DNA from: Betaproteobacteria bacterium
Lineage (GTDB): Bacteria > Pseudomonadota > Gammaproteobacteria > Burkholderiales > SG8-41
Assembly (NCBI GenBank): GCA_020028375.1
Contig: JAHZNX010000181.1
Span: 1-5,099, forward strand
Length of the DNA stretch: 5,099 nt
Direction of reading: 5' to 3'
A program made the position numbers and the translations under genes. Each line of letters opens with the position of its first letter. Positions within the stretch are counted from its first letter, which is position 1. This document shows positions 1 to 5,099 of this stretch, piece by piece. The notes beneath the pieces are model-generated. The model saw only the letters and a program-made list of their open reading frames with translations. It had not been told where the DNA came from and did no database searches.

Positions 1-711
1 CTCGCCGGGAACCCTTCCCCGCCAGCCGAGCGCTACGACCTCGTCAAGCCGCGCTCCGCCTGCCCGCAGTGCGGCCACTTGATACCGGCGATCGAGAACA
101 TCCCGCTGGCGAGCTACATCGCTCTGCGGGGAAAGTGCTCCCATTGCGGCGTCGCGATCTCGCTGCGCTATCCCGTCGTCGAGGCCCTGTCCGGCGCGTT
201 CGCCGGTTACATCGCCTGGCGCTACGGGTTCACCGCCGCCGCGCTGGGCGCGCTCCTCTTCGCGTGGGCGATGATCGCGCTCGCCTTCATCGATCTCGAC
301 ACGTTCTATCTGCCCGACAGCATCACGCTGCCGCTGCTGTGGGCGGGCCTCCTGTTCAACGCCGGCGGCACCTTCACCGACCTGCACTCGGCGGTCATCG
401 GCGCCGCGGCCGGCTACGTCGCGCTCTGGACCGTGTTCTGGGCCTTCAAGTTCGCGACCGGTAAGGAGGGCATGGGTTACGGCGACTTCAAGCTGCTCGC
501 CGCGATCGGGGCCTGGCTCGGCTGGAAGATGCTGCCGCTCACGATCCTCGCGTCCTCTCTCGTCGGCGCGGTGGTGGGGATCGGGTTGATCGTGTTCGCG
601 AAGCATGCGCGCGAGAAGCCGATCCCGTTCGGCCCCTACCTCGCGGTCGCCGGCGTAATCGCCATGTTCTGGGGCGAGCGGATCAACAGGTACTACCTCG
701 AGCTCTTCTAG
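1..711 (+). CDS. pilD: Type IV prepilin peptidase / N-methyltransferase PilD, 5' end outside the window
   Basis: This inner-membrane enzyme cleaves the leader of type IV prepilins or type II secretion pseudopilins and then N-methylates the new N-terminal residue. The reading frame is open to base 1, leaving 236 visible residues; family members are usually about 270-290 residues, so roughly 40-50 N-terminal residues are missing. Seen directly: a zinc-type pair C21-x2-C24 and C46-x2-C49 with 21 residues between (cytoplasmic loop of the methyltransferase part). A D98-L-D100...LPD106 segment carries the first catalytic aspartate of this aspartyl protease family. GYGDFK at 159-164 carries the second in D162. 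Several hydrophobic membrane segments run from about residue 53 onward, and a conserved IPFGPYLA lies at 208-215. The TTG at 79 is internal, because the first cysteine pair lies upstream of it. coaE starts one base after the stop. The family call is very secure; whether it serves pili or secretion cannot be told here. Confidence 0.96.
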   Translation, partial: LAGNPSPPAERYDLVKPRSACPQCGHLIPAIENIPLASYIALRGKCSHCGVAISLRYPVVEALSGAFAGYIAWRYGFTAAALGALLFAWAMIALAFIDLDTFYLPDSITLPLLWAGLLFNAGGTFTDLHSAVIGAAAGYVALWTVFWAFKFATGKEGMGYGDFKLLAAIGAWLGWKMLPLTILASSLVGAVVGIGLIVFAKHAREKPIPFGPYLAVAGVIAMFWGERINRYYLELF

Positions 712-712
712 C

Positions 713-1318
713 ATGCCGTTCTGCGTCGGACTCACCGGCGGCATCGGCTCGGGAAAATCCGTTGTGTCCGGCCTGTTCGAGGCGCTGGGCGCGGCGGCGG
801 TGGATACCGACGAGGTTTCGCGCGCGCTGACCGGCCCGGGCGGCGCCGCGATTGCCGCGATACGGGAACGGTTCGGTCCCGGCTCGATCGGCCCCGACGG
901 CGGCCTCGACCGCGAGCGGATGCGGCTGCTGGTATTCCGGGACGCGGCGTCGCGACAGCAGCTCGAGGCGATCCTGCACCCGCAGATCCGCGCCCGCACG
1001 CGCGCCGCCATCGACGCGGCGCGCGGACCCTATGTCATCGTGGTGGTACCGCTCCTGTTCGAGACCGGGGCCTGCATGGAGCTCGTCCGGCGCGTACTGG
1101 TCGTGGACTGCGACGAGGCGGAGCAGGTGCGCCGCGTCGTGGCCGCGCGGGGGCTCGCCGCGGAGGAAGTGCGCCGGATCATGGCGACGCAACTGCCGCG
1201 CGCCGAGCGCCTGCGGCGCGCCGACGACGTGCTGCATAACGACGGCGGCATCGAAGCGCTGCGCGGCCAGGTCGGTGAGCTCCATGTCCGCTATCTCGAG
1301 CTCGCGCGCCGGGCGTGA
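713..1318 (+). CDS. coaE: Dephospho-CoA kinase
   Basis: CoaE phosphorylates the 3'-hydroxyl of the ribose of dephospho-CoA using ATP, the last step of coenzyme A synthesis, in the cytoplasm. The 201-residue protein is the usual length. It opens with a P-loop GGIGSGKS at residues 9-16, followed by the family's acidic pair D31-T-D33 (DxD motif). LHPQIR at 88-93 and PLLFE at 113-117 are conserved substrate-binding and core segments. A lid-type stretch follows (QVRRVVAARGLAAEE, about 138-152), then ADDVLHNDG at 170-178, the usual C-terminal signature. The ATG lies one base after the pilD stop with no strong Shine-Dalgarno site, so translation is probably coupled to pilD. The gene is a regular neighbour of pilD in beta- and gammaproteobacteria. 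Nothing appears broken. Confidence 0.97.
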   Translation: MPFCVGLTGGIGSGKSVVSGLFEALGAAAVDTDEVSRALTGPGGAAIAAIRERFGPGSIGPDGGLDRERMRLLVFRDAASRQQLEAILHPQIRARTRAAIDAARGPYVIVVVPLLFETGACMELVRRVLVVDCDEAEQVRRVVAARGLAAEEVRRIMATQLPRAERLRRADDVLHNDGGIEALRGQVGELHVRYLELARRA

Positions 1319-1331
1319 GCGGAGGAGCGTA

Positions 1332-1376
1332 GTGCCCGCCGCCGCCAACTGGCGCTTTATATTTTTCAGGTTTTGA
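1332..1376 (+). other. Possible 14-codon leader ORF between coaE and zapD
   Basis: The 57-base gap between coaE and zapD contains GGAGGAG at 1321-1327, the best Shine-Dalgarno match in this half of the window, followed after four bases by GTG at 1332. The frame reads GTG plus PAAANWRFIFFRF and stops at TGA 1374-1376. That stop overlaps the zapD ATG by one base (TGATG). This is the arrangement of a coupled leader peptide, but 14 codons is short enough to arise by chance and no conservation can be judged. The alternative is that the purine run has no role. Confidence 0.2.
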
Positions 1377-2185
1377 TGAATACTGGCCACGCATCAGAAC
1401 CCAACCGGACCGCCGCCGGCCATCCCAAGGTGATCAGCTACGAGCATCCACTGAGCGAGCGCGTGCGCACGCTGCTGCGGCTCGAGGACCTGTTCGAGCG
1501 CGTCGATTATTTCCTGCACAAGAACGACGCGCACGAGCATCACGTCGCCCTGCTCTCGATCTTCGAGATCCTGGAGGTGTCGGGGCGCGCCGACCTCAAG
1601 TCCGACCTGCTGCACGAGCTGGAGCGCCAGAAGCACTCGCTCGAGTCGCTGCGCGACAACCCCGAGGTCTCGGGCGAGGCGCTCGACAACGTGCTGTGGC
1701 AGATCGACCAGTCCTCATCGCGGCTCATCAAGGCCCCGGGCAGGATCGGTCAGGAGCTGCGCGAGAACGAGTGGTTGATGAGCATCCGGCAGCGCACCGG
1801 GATCCCCGGCGGCGTCTGCGAATTCGATCTGCCCTCGTACCATTACTGGCTGCAGCAGGGGGCGGAACAGCACCGCCACGATCTGCAACTGTGGCTTGCA
1901 CCTTTTCTGCCGATGCGGGACGCCATCGCGATCGTGCTGCGGCTTCTGCGCGAGTCGGGCAAGACCACCTCGCAGATCGCCTACCAGGGCATCTACCAGC
2001 AGATGATGGCGGGCCGCCTCTCGCAGATGCTGCGCATACGGATGAAGCGCGAGTACCACTGCGTGCCGGAGATCAGCGCGAACAAGTACGCGCTCAACAT
2101 CCGCTTCACCACCCAGGAAGGCATTCAGCGGCCCAAGGCAGCCGATGCCGATGTCGAGTTCGAGCTGACCTTCTGCAATCTTTAG
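1376..2185 (+). CDS. zapD: Cell division protein ZapD (YacF family)
   Basis: ZapD binds the C-terminal tail of FtsZ and bundles its filaments, helping the Z-ring form at mid-cell. The 269-residue protein is slightly longer than E. coli ZapD (about 247), the excess being mainly the first 18 residues and the C-terminal tail. Recognised segments in order: YEHPLSERVRTLLRLEDLF at 22-40, which starts the helical domain; a charged helical region to about residue 140 containing KAPGRIGQELRE at 119-130; IPGG at 143-146; CEFDLPSYHYWL at 148-159; and a C-terminal beta-rich part from about 226 with VPEISANKYALNIRF. The start is placed at ATG 1376, with AGG at 1368-1370 five bases before it. A TTG directly upstream (1373) is in frame but badly spaced. 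The gene shares its reading frame with coaE, and the coaE TGA is the only stop between them. Position between coaE and yacG is typical. Confidence 0.95.
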   Translation: MNTGHASEPNRTAAGHPKVISYEHPLSERVRTLLRLEDLFERVDYFLHKNDAHEHHVALLSIFEILEVSGRADLKSDLLHELERQKHSLESLRDNPEVSGEALDNVLWQIDQSSSRLIKAPGRIGQELRENEWLMSIRQRTGIPGGVCEFDLPSYHYWLQQGAEQHRHDLQLWLAPFLPMRDAIAIVLRLLRESGKTTSQIAYQGIYQQMMAGRLSQMLRIRMKREYHCVPEISANKYALNIRFTTQEGIQRPKAADADVEFELTFCNL

Positions 2186-2217
2186 GAATGTGGGCCGGCG
2201 GCAACCGACATAATCCT

Positions 2218-2223
2218 GAGGAG
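2218..2223 (+). promoter_or_regulatory. Ribosome binding site of yacG
   Basis: GAGGAG sits six bases before ATG 2230. The frame is open for a long way upstream through zapD, so this site is what fixes the short 70-residue start of yacG. Confidence 0.8.
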
Positions 2224-2229
2224 CAAGAC

Positions 2230-2442
2230 ATGAATCAGGAACCGAGCCTCGTCCCCTGCCCGACATGCGGCAAGAGCGTGTCGTGGACGCCGGCAAGCGC
2301 GTGGCGCCCGTTCTGCTCGGAGCGCTGCAAGCTGATCGATCTCGGTGCGTGGGCGACCGAGCGCTATCGCGTGCCAGTGGTCGAGGACAAGGATCAGCCG
2401 GAAACCGCTCCCCCGGGCGAGACGCCGGGCAGCAGATCCTAG
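2230..2442 (+). CDS. yacG: DNA gyrase inhibitor YacG, zinc-binding
   Basis: YacG is a small zinc protein that binds the GyrB subunit and inhibits DNA gyrase in E. coli. The 70-residue product matches the family's usual 60-70. Four zinc ligands are visible: C10-x2-C13 in PCPTCGK, and C29-x3-C33 in PFCSERCKLIDLGAW. The LIDLGAWATERYRVP stretch (35-49) is the other hallmark, followed by a short, probably disordered acidic and proline-rich tail. A good ribosome binding site at 2218-2223 and the family length support ATG 2230 as the start. It follows zapD by 44 bases, as in many proteobacteria, and ends tail to tail with the leftward Nudix gene: the TAG stop 2440-2442 lies in a CTAG that also gives the opposite stop. 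The physiological role is known only from a few species. Confidence 0.95.
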   Translation: MNQEPSLVPCPTCGKSVSWTPASAWRPFCSERCKLIDLGAWATERYRVPVVEDKDQPETAPPGETPGSRS

Positions 2443-3548
2443 TCCAGTTCTGTCCTCGAGCGTGGAACCTTGAACCTGGAATCCCGGGGCTCGTCCGGCC
2501 ACGCTGCCCGCATCATGCTGATGCCGTGCGCGCCGTGGCGCCACGCCGTCTCCAGGTCCGATGGCTTCAGTCCGCCGAGCGCATACACCGGCAGCGCGCA
2601 ATCCTCGAGCAGCGCCCCGAAACGCGCCCAGCCGAGCCCGGCCGCGCCGGGGTGGGTGGGCGTCGGAGCTACCGGCCCCAACACCGCGAAGTCCGCTCCC
2701 ACTGCCTGCGCCCGCGCGAGCTCCCCGGCGTCGTGACACGAGGCGCCCACGAGCCCGAGATCGGGCCGCTGCCGGATCTCCATCAGTTGCGCCGCCGTGA
2801 GGTGCACGCCGTCGGCGCCAAGCTCGCGCGCAAGCTGCGGGCTGCCGTTCACCAGCACGCGCGCGCCGTGGGCGCGGGCGCGCTCTATCACACGCGCGGC
2901 AAGGTCCCGCATCTCTTTTTCGCCCAGCTCCTTCTCGCGCACCTGCACGAGCCTCAATCCCCGCGCGAGCGCCTGCTCGAGCCGCCGCAGCAGTTCGGCC
3001 CGCCCCAGCTCTAAGGCGTGGGTGATCGCGTAGACCGCCGGCAGCGCCAAGGCCCGCAGGATCGGCGCGTTGGCGGGTAGCAGCGGGTCGACCGAGATGG
3101 CATCCGGCGACTGCCAGACGAAACGCTGGCTCTCGCGCCCATGCAGGGATCCCGACCATTTCACAACCCGGAAGAAACGCAGTCGCACGGCGGCGTGCGC
3201 GTAGTCGAAGTCGCGCGTGAGCCACGGATAGGCCGTCTCGACGTCGATGCCGAGCTCCTCGTGCAGCTCGCGTGCGAGCGCCGGCAGCGGCGCCTCACCG
3301 GCCTCGATCTTGCCGCCGGGAAACTCCCAGTAGCCGGCATAGACCTTGCCCGCCGGCCGCTGGCCGAGGAGAAAGCAGCCGTCGGGGCGCGTGATGACCG
3401 CCGCGGCGACTTCGACGCGAGCAGAAGGTCGACGACTGACGCCCGTCCTGAGCGAAGTCGAAGCGGCTGACGACTGGCGCTCGTCCTGAGCGAACTCGAA
3501 GGAGCTGCCGCTCGCTTCCGTCCTTCGCCTTCTGCCTTCCGCCTTCAT
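2439..3548 (-). CDS. MutT-type Nudix hydrolase fused to a ThiE-like domain
   Basis: The predicted 369-residue protein has two domains. Residues about 45-166 are a MutT-like Nudix hydrolase with a perfect Nudix box at 79-101 (GKIEAGE...RELHEELGI). A PAN160 element corresponds to the base-binding asparagine of E. coli MutT, so clearing 8-oxo-dGTP is a fair inference. Residues about 170-350 resemble thiamine phosphate synthase/TenI: QVREK 202-206, ADGVHL 245-250, GASCH 268-272, GPVAPTPTHPGA 291-302 and ALGGL 323-327. Two ThiE residues are changed: the ND magnesium motif reads N234-G235, and the TxTK lysine is H299. Thiamine synthesis is therefore doubtful. The fusion itself is a known family in beta- and gammaproteobacteria. 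ATG 3548 is the only ATG, GTG, TTG or CTG in frame between the ATPase stop and the Nudix core, and it overlaps that stop as ATGA. Residues 1-44 and 357-364 are largely repeat-derived and not family sequence. Confidence 0.9.
   Translation of the reverse strand: MKAEGRRRRTEASGSSFEFAQDERQSSAASTSLRTGVSRRPSARVEVAAAVITRPDGCFLLGQRPAGKVYAGYWEFPGGKIEAGEAPLPALARELHEELGIDVETAYPWLTRDFDYAHAAVRLRFFRVVKWSGSLHGRESQRFVWQSPDAISVDPLLPANAPILRALALPAVYAITHALELGRAELLRRLEQALARGLRLVQVREKELGEKEMRDLAARVIERARAHGARVLVNGSPQLARELGADGVHLTAAQLMEIRQRPDLGLVGASCHDAGELARAQAVGADFAVLGPVAPTPTHPGAAGLGWARFGALLEDCALPVYALGGLKPSDLETAWRHGAHGISMMRAAWPDEPRDSRFKVPRSRTELD
2461..2481. repeat. Heptamer tandem repeat, three units
   Basis: Three seven-base units follow each other: CGTGGAA, CCTTGAA, CCTGGAA. 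They lie at the 3' end of the Nudix/ThiE gene and, read leftward, encode most of its RFKVPRS tail (about residues 358-364), beyond the last conserved ThiE-like residues. Short tandem heptamers of this kind are common in intergenic DNA of betaproteobacteria. Here the array has become coding. Confidence 0.6.
3431..3501. repeat. Two-copy 38-base direct repeat
   Basis: A 33-base segment at 3431-3463 recurs at 3469-3501 with three mismatches, separated by CGGCT, giving a period of 38. The shared core is CGTCCTGAGCGAA followed by G or C and TCGAAG. The whole array lies inside the N-terminal coding part of the Nudix gene. Because 38 is not a multiple of three, the two copies are read in different frames, giving FEFAQDERQSS and TSLRTGVSRR. 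From memory, the core looks like a dispersed intergenic repeat seen in many proteobacterial genomes; only a search of the genome would show this. Confidence 0.8.
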
Positions 3549-3568
3549 TCGTCCTTTCGCCTTCCGCC
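3516..3568. repeat. Degenerate heptamer array across the ATPase/Nudix gene junction
   Basis: About seven units near the consensus TTCYGCC run in a row: TTCCGTCC, TTCGCC, TTCTGCC, TTCCGCC, then after TTCA, TTCGTCC, TTTCGCC and TTCCGCC. Most are seven bases, with one-base slips. Read leftward the array encodes the lysine, arginine and glycine rich end of the DUF815 protein (KGDGGRRKDE) and the start of the Nudix protein (MKAEGRRRRTEA). It contains the ATGA overlap of the two genes and the Nudix ribosome binding site. Confidence 0.75.
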
Positions 3569-4438
3569 GTCCCCCTTCAGCCGCTGACTGCCCGCCCAGT
3601 CGCGCGCGAACTGCCAGGCCACGCGCCCGCTGCGCGAGCCGCGCTGCATGGCCCACTGCAGCGCGGCGCGCTGCACCTCCTCGCTGCGGGCGCCCGGCGC
3701 CTTGAAGTGCTCCAGCCACACGCCGACGATCTTCAGATAGTCGTCCTGGTCGAAGGGGTAGAACGCCGCCCACACGCCGAAACGCTCGGAGAGCGAGATT
3801 TTTTCCTCCGAGGTCTCGCTCGGGTGGATCTCCTCGCCGACATGCTTGTACTCGAGGTTTTCCTGCATGTACTCCGGCATCAGGTGGCGCCGGTTGGAGG
3901 TGGCGTAGATGATGCAATTGTCCGTGGCGGCGGCGATCGAGCCGTCCAGCACGACCTTGAGCGCCTTGAATCCCGGCTCGCCGGCGTCGAACGAGAGATC
4001 GTCGCAGTAGAGCACGAAGCGTTCCGGCCGCTCGCCGATGCGGTCCACGATGTCGGGGAGGTCGATCAGGTCGTGCTTTTCCACCTCGATCAGCCGCAGG
4101 CCGCGCGGCGCGTACTTGTTGAGCACCGCCTTGATGAGCGAGGACTTGCCGGTGCCGCGCGCGCCCGTGAGCAGCACGTTGTTGGCGGGATAGCCCTCCA
4201 CGAACTGGCGGGTGTTGCGCTCGACCAGCTCCTTCTGGGCATCGATGCCCTGGAGGTCGCGCAGCGCGATGCGGTGCACGTGCCGCACCGGCTCGATGTG
4301 GCTGCGGCCGTTCTTCTTGCGCCAGCGGAAGGCGATGGACGCGCCCCAATCCGTCGCCGGGGTCTCCCGCGGCAGCAACCGCTCCAGCTGGTCCACCAGC
4401 GATTCGGCGCGCGCCAGCAGTTTCGAAACGTCAGCCAT
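3545..4438 (-). CDS. DUF815-family AAA+ ATP-binding protein
   Basis: This 297-residue protein belongs to the DUF815 group of predicted AAA+ ATPases, whose cellular role is not established. Visible parts: an N-terminal region with FRWRKKNGR at 37-45 and IEPVRHVHRIALRDLQGID at 48-66; Walker A GARGTGKS at 92-99; Walker B FVLYCDDLSF at 141-150; a sensor-1 type segment IIYATSNRRHL at 176-186; SLSERFG at 215-221; and a C-terminal GSRSGRVAWQFARDW at 267-281. There is no signal peptide or membrane segment, so it is probably cytoplasmic. The last 12 or so residues are encoded by the heptamer array and are unlikely to be conserved. ATG 4438 follows TTTGACTGTTT, with no Shine-Dalgarno match, and no better start is in frame nearby. 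It lies 103 bases after argJ and overlaps the Nudix gene by four bases, so the two are probably cotranscribed. Confidence 0.93.
   Translation of the reverse strand: MADVSKLLARAESLVDQLERLLPRETPATDWGASIAFRWRKKNGRSHIEPVRHVHRIALRDLQGIDAQKELVERNTRQFVEGYPANNVLLTGARGTGKSSLIKAVLNKYAPRGLRLIEVEKHDLIDLPDIVDRIGERPERFVLYCDDLSFDAGEPGFKALKVVLDGSIAAATDNCIIYATSNRRHLMPEYMQENLEYKHVGEEIHPSETSEEKISLSERFGVWAAFYPFDQDDYLKIVGVWLEHFKAPGARSEEVQRAALQWAMQRGSRSGRVAWQFARDWAGSQRLKGDGGRRKDE
3553..3558 (-). promoter_or_regulatory. Probable ribosome binding site of the Nudix/ThiE gene
   Basis: On the minus strand, GAAAGG ends four bases before ATG 3548. It lies inside the end of the ATPase gene and supports the ATG at the ATGA overlap. 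The match comes from a repeat unit, so part of it may be coincidence. Confidence 0.45.
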
Positions 4439-4504
4439 AAACAGTCAAATAGACGTAGCGCAATGGATGCGGAATCAAATCAACTTTGCGATTGTAATGG
4501 TTTC

Positions 4505-4531
4505 CTTGGCGCTCTTGGCGTCCTGGGCAGT
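4505..4531. repeat. Nine-base tandem repeat, about three units
   Basis: CTTGGCGCT and CTTGGCGTC are followed by a weaker CTGGGCAGT. The array lies in the 103-base gap between argJ and the DUF815 gene, close to the argJ stop. The rest of the gap (4439-4504) is clearly AT-richer than the genes, with no strong promoter. The only -10-like sequence there, TACAAT on the minus strand at 4491-4496, lacks a good -35 partner. Confidence 0.55.
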
Positions 4532-4541
4532 TCAGGATCAC

Positions 4542-5099
4542 CTACGTCCGGTATTCCGCGTTGATCGTCACGTAGTCATGCGAGAGATCGCAGGTCCACA
4601 CCGTCGCGGCGGCGGTCCCGCGGTTCAACGCGACCCGCACCGTGATCTCGGGCTGCTGCATGACGCGCGCTCCGTCCGCTTCCAGGTAGCCGGGACTGCG
4701 CCCGCCGTTCTTCACGACCAGCACGTCGTCGAGGTAGAGGTCGACCTTGTCCACCGCGAGGTCGGGCACGCCGGCATAGCCGACCGCCGCGAGTATCCGG
4801 CCGAGGTTGGGATCCGACGCGAAGAACGCGGTCTTCACCAGCGGCGAATGCGCGATCGCGTACGCGACCTTCCGGCACTCCTCCTCCATCCGCCCGCCTT
4901 CAACGCGCACGGTGATGAACTTGGTTGCGCCCTCGCCGTCGCGGATGATGGCCTGCGCGAGCTCCGCGGCCACCGCCGAAACGCCTTCCAGCAGCGCCCC
5001 GTACGCCGCGCTTTTCGCGCCGCCGATCTCCATCATGCCGGCCTGGCCCGTCGCGACCAGCATGAAGGCGTCGTTGGTCGAGGTGTCGCCGTCCACCGT
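4542..5099 (-). CDS. argJ: Glutamate N-acetyltransferase / amino-acid acetyltransferase ArgJ, 5' part outside the window
   Basis: ArgJ moves the acetyl group from N-acetylornithine to glutamate, and in bifunctional forms also uses acetyl-CoA, in arginine synthesis. The visible 185 residues are the C-terminal part of a protein usually about 400 residues long; the frame is still open at the window edge. They lie after the self-cleavage threonine (ATML motif), which is outside the window, and so form most of the beta chain. Seen: VDGDTSTND at 2-10, a conserved active-site loop; DGEGATKF at 54-61; ASDPNLGRILAA at 94-105; DLYLDDVLV at 120-128; and the terminal TCDLSHDYVTINAEYRT at 169-185, the family's usual ending. 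The GTG at 5096 is internal, because the DGDTSTND motif that follows it sits in mid-protein in full-length ArgJ. Whether the enzyme is mono- or bifunctional cannot be read from this part. Confidence 0.97.
   Translation of the reverse strand, partial: TVDGDTSTNDAFMLVATGQAGMMEIGGAKSAAYGALLEGVSAVAAELAQAIIRDGEGATKFITVRVEGGRMEEECRKVAYAIAHSPLVKTAFFASDPNLGRILAAVGYAGVPDLAVDKVDLYLDDVLVVKNGGRSPGYLEADGARVMQQPEITVRVALNRGTAAATVWTCDLSHDYVTINAEYRT

Noticed and set aside
1356..1363. AT-rich TTTATATT before zapD as a -10 promoter element
   Set aside because: The region about 17 bases upstream is CCGCC-rich with no -35 resemblance. The AT-rich patch may just ease translation initiation.
1316..1378. coaE and zapD share a frame, so stop readthrough would fuse them
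   Set aside because: Two of the three codon positions being excluded by chance is enough to explain this. The TGA context shows no known readthrough signal, and zapD has its own ATG.
683..1390. A 235-residue open frame on the minus strand
   Set aside because: It is antisense to the whole of coaE, which has clear family motifs, and shows no motif of its own.
2182..3225. A 347-residue open frame on the minus strand
   Set aside because: It lies in another frame of the Nudix/ThiE gene and antisense to yacG. It is rich in Ala, Arg and Gly with no domain motif, a typical shadow in GC-rich DNA.
3431..3568. Possible CRISPR array from the clustered repeats
   Set aside because: There are only two copies of the longer repeat, separated by five bases; the other units are seven bases with no spacers. 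No cas gene is present.
3549..4349. Extension of the Nudix frame far upstream through the ATPase gene
   Set aside because: The frame stays open, but the sequence is an arginine-rich out-of-frame copy of the ATPase gene. ATG 3548 with the ATGA overlap is the simpler start.
4521..4537. Possible terminator hairpin after argJ (TCCTG / CAGGA)
   Set aside because: The stem is only five base pairs and no T run follows it on the minus strand.
3707..4564. A 285-residue open frame on the plus strand
   Set aside because: It is antisense to the DUF815 ATPase, whose Walker motifs are clear, and also runs through the argJ-ATPase gap.

Overview
The window is ordinary high-GC proteobacterial chromosome (about two thirds G+C by eye), densely coding, with seven protein genes in two convergent groups. 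Gene order and protein details point to a betaproteobacterium or a close relative. The order is prepilin peptidase, coaE, zapD and yacG running rightward, then a Nudix/ThiE-like fusion, a DUF815 ATPase and argJ running leftward. ArgJ reads DPNLGRIL where many other bacteria have DPNWGRIL, and ends with a TCDLSHDYVTINAEYRT-type tail. This is a placement from memory of gene neighbourhoods, not a phylogeny.

Rightward group (1-2442): the 3' part of pilD (type IV prepilin peptidase), then coaE one base after it, zapD after a 57-base gap, and yacG after a 44-base gap. The spacing suggests one transcript, probably continuing a pilB-pilC-pilD cluster to the left. The products do different jobs: pilus or type II secretion assembly, the last step of CoA synthesis, bundling of FtsZ, and inhibition of DNA gyrase. 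The grouping is a conserved housekeeping neighbourhood, not a pathway.

Leftward group (5099-2439): the 3' part of argJ (arginine synthesis), a 103-base gap, a DUF815-type AAA+ ATPase, and a MutT-like Nudix hydrolase fused to a ThiE-like domain. The Nudix gene begins at an ATGA overlap with the ATPase stop. The two groups meet tail to tail at a single CTAG that supplies a TAG stop on each strand (2439-2442).

The most unusual feature is the set of short tandem repeats at the gene edges of the leftward group: heptamers at 2461-2481 and 3516-3568, a 38-base direct repeat at 3431-3501, and a 9-base repeat at 4505-4531. They supply the last residues of the ATPase, a 40-odd-residue N-terminal extension of the Nudix protein and the tail of its ThiE-like domain. 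I found no RNA gene, CRISPR array, insertion sequence, phage gene or convincing terminator, and no sign of a wholly new system.
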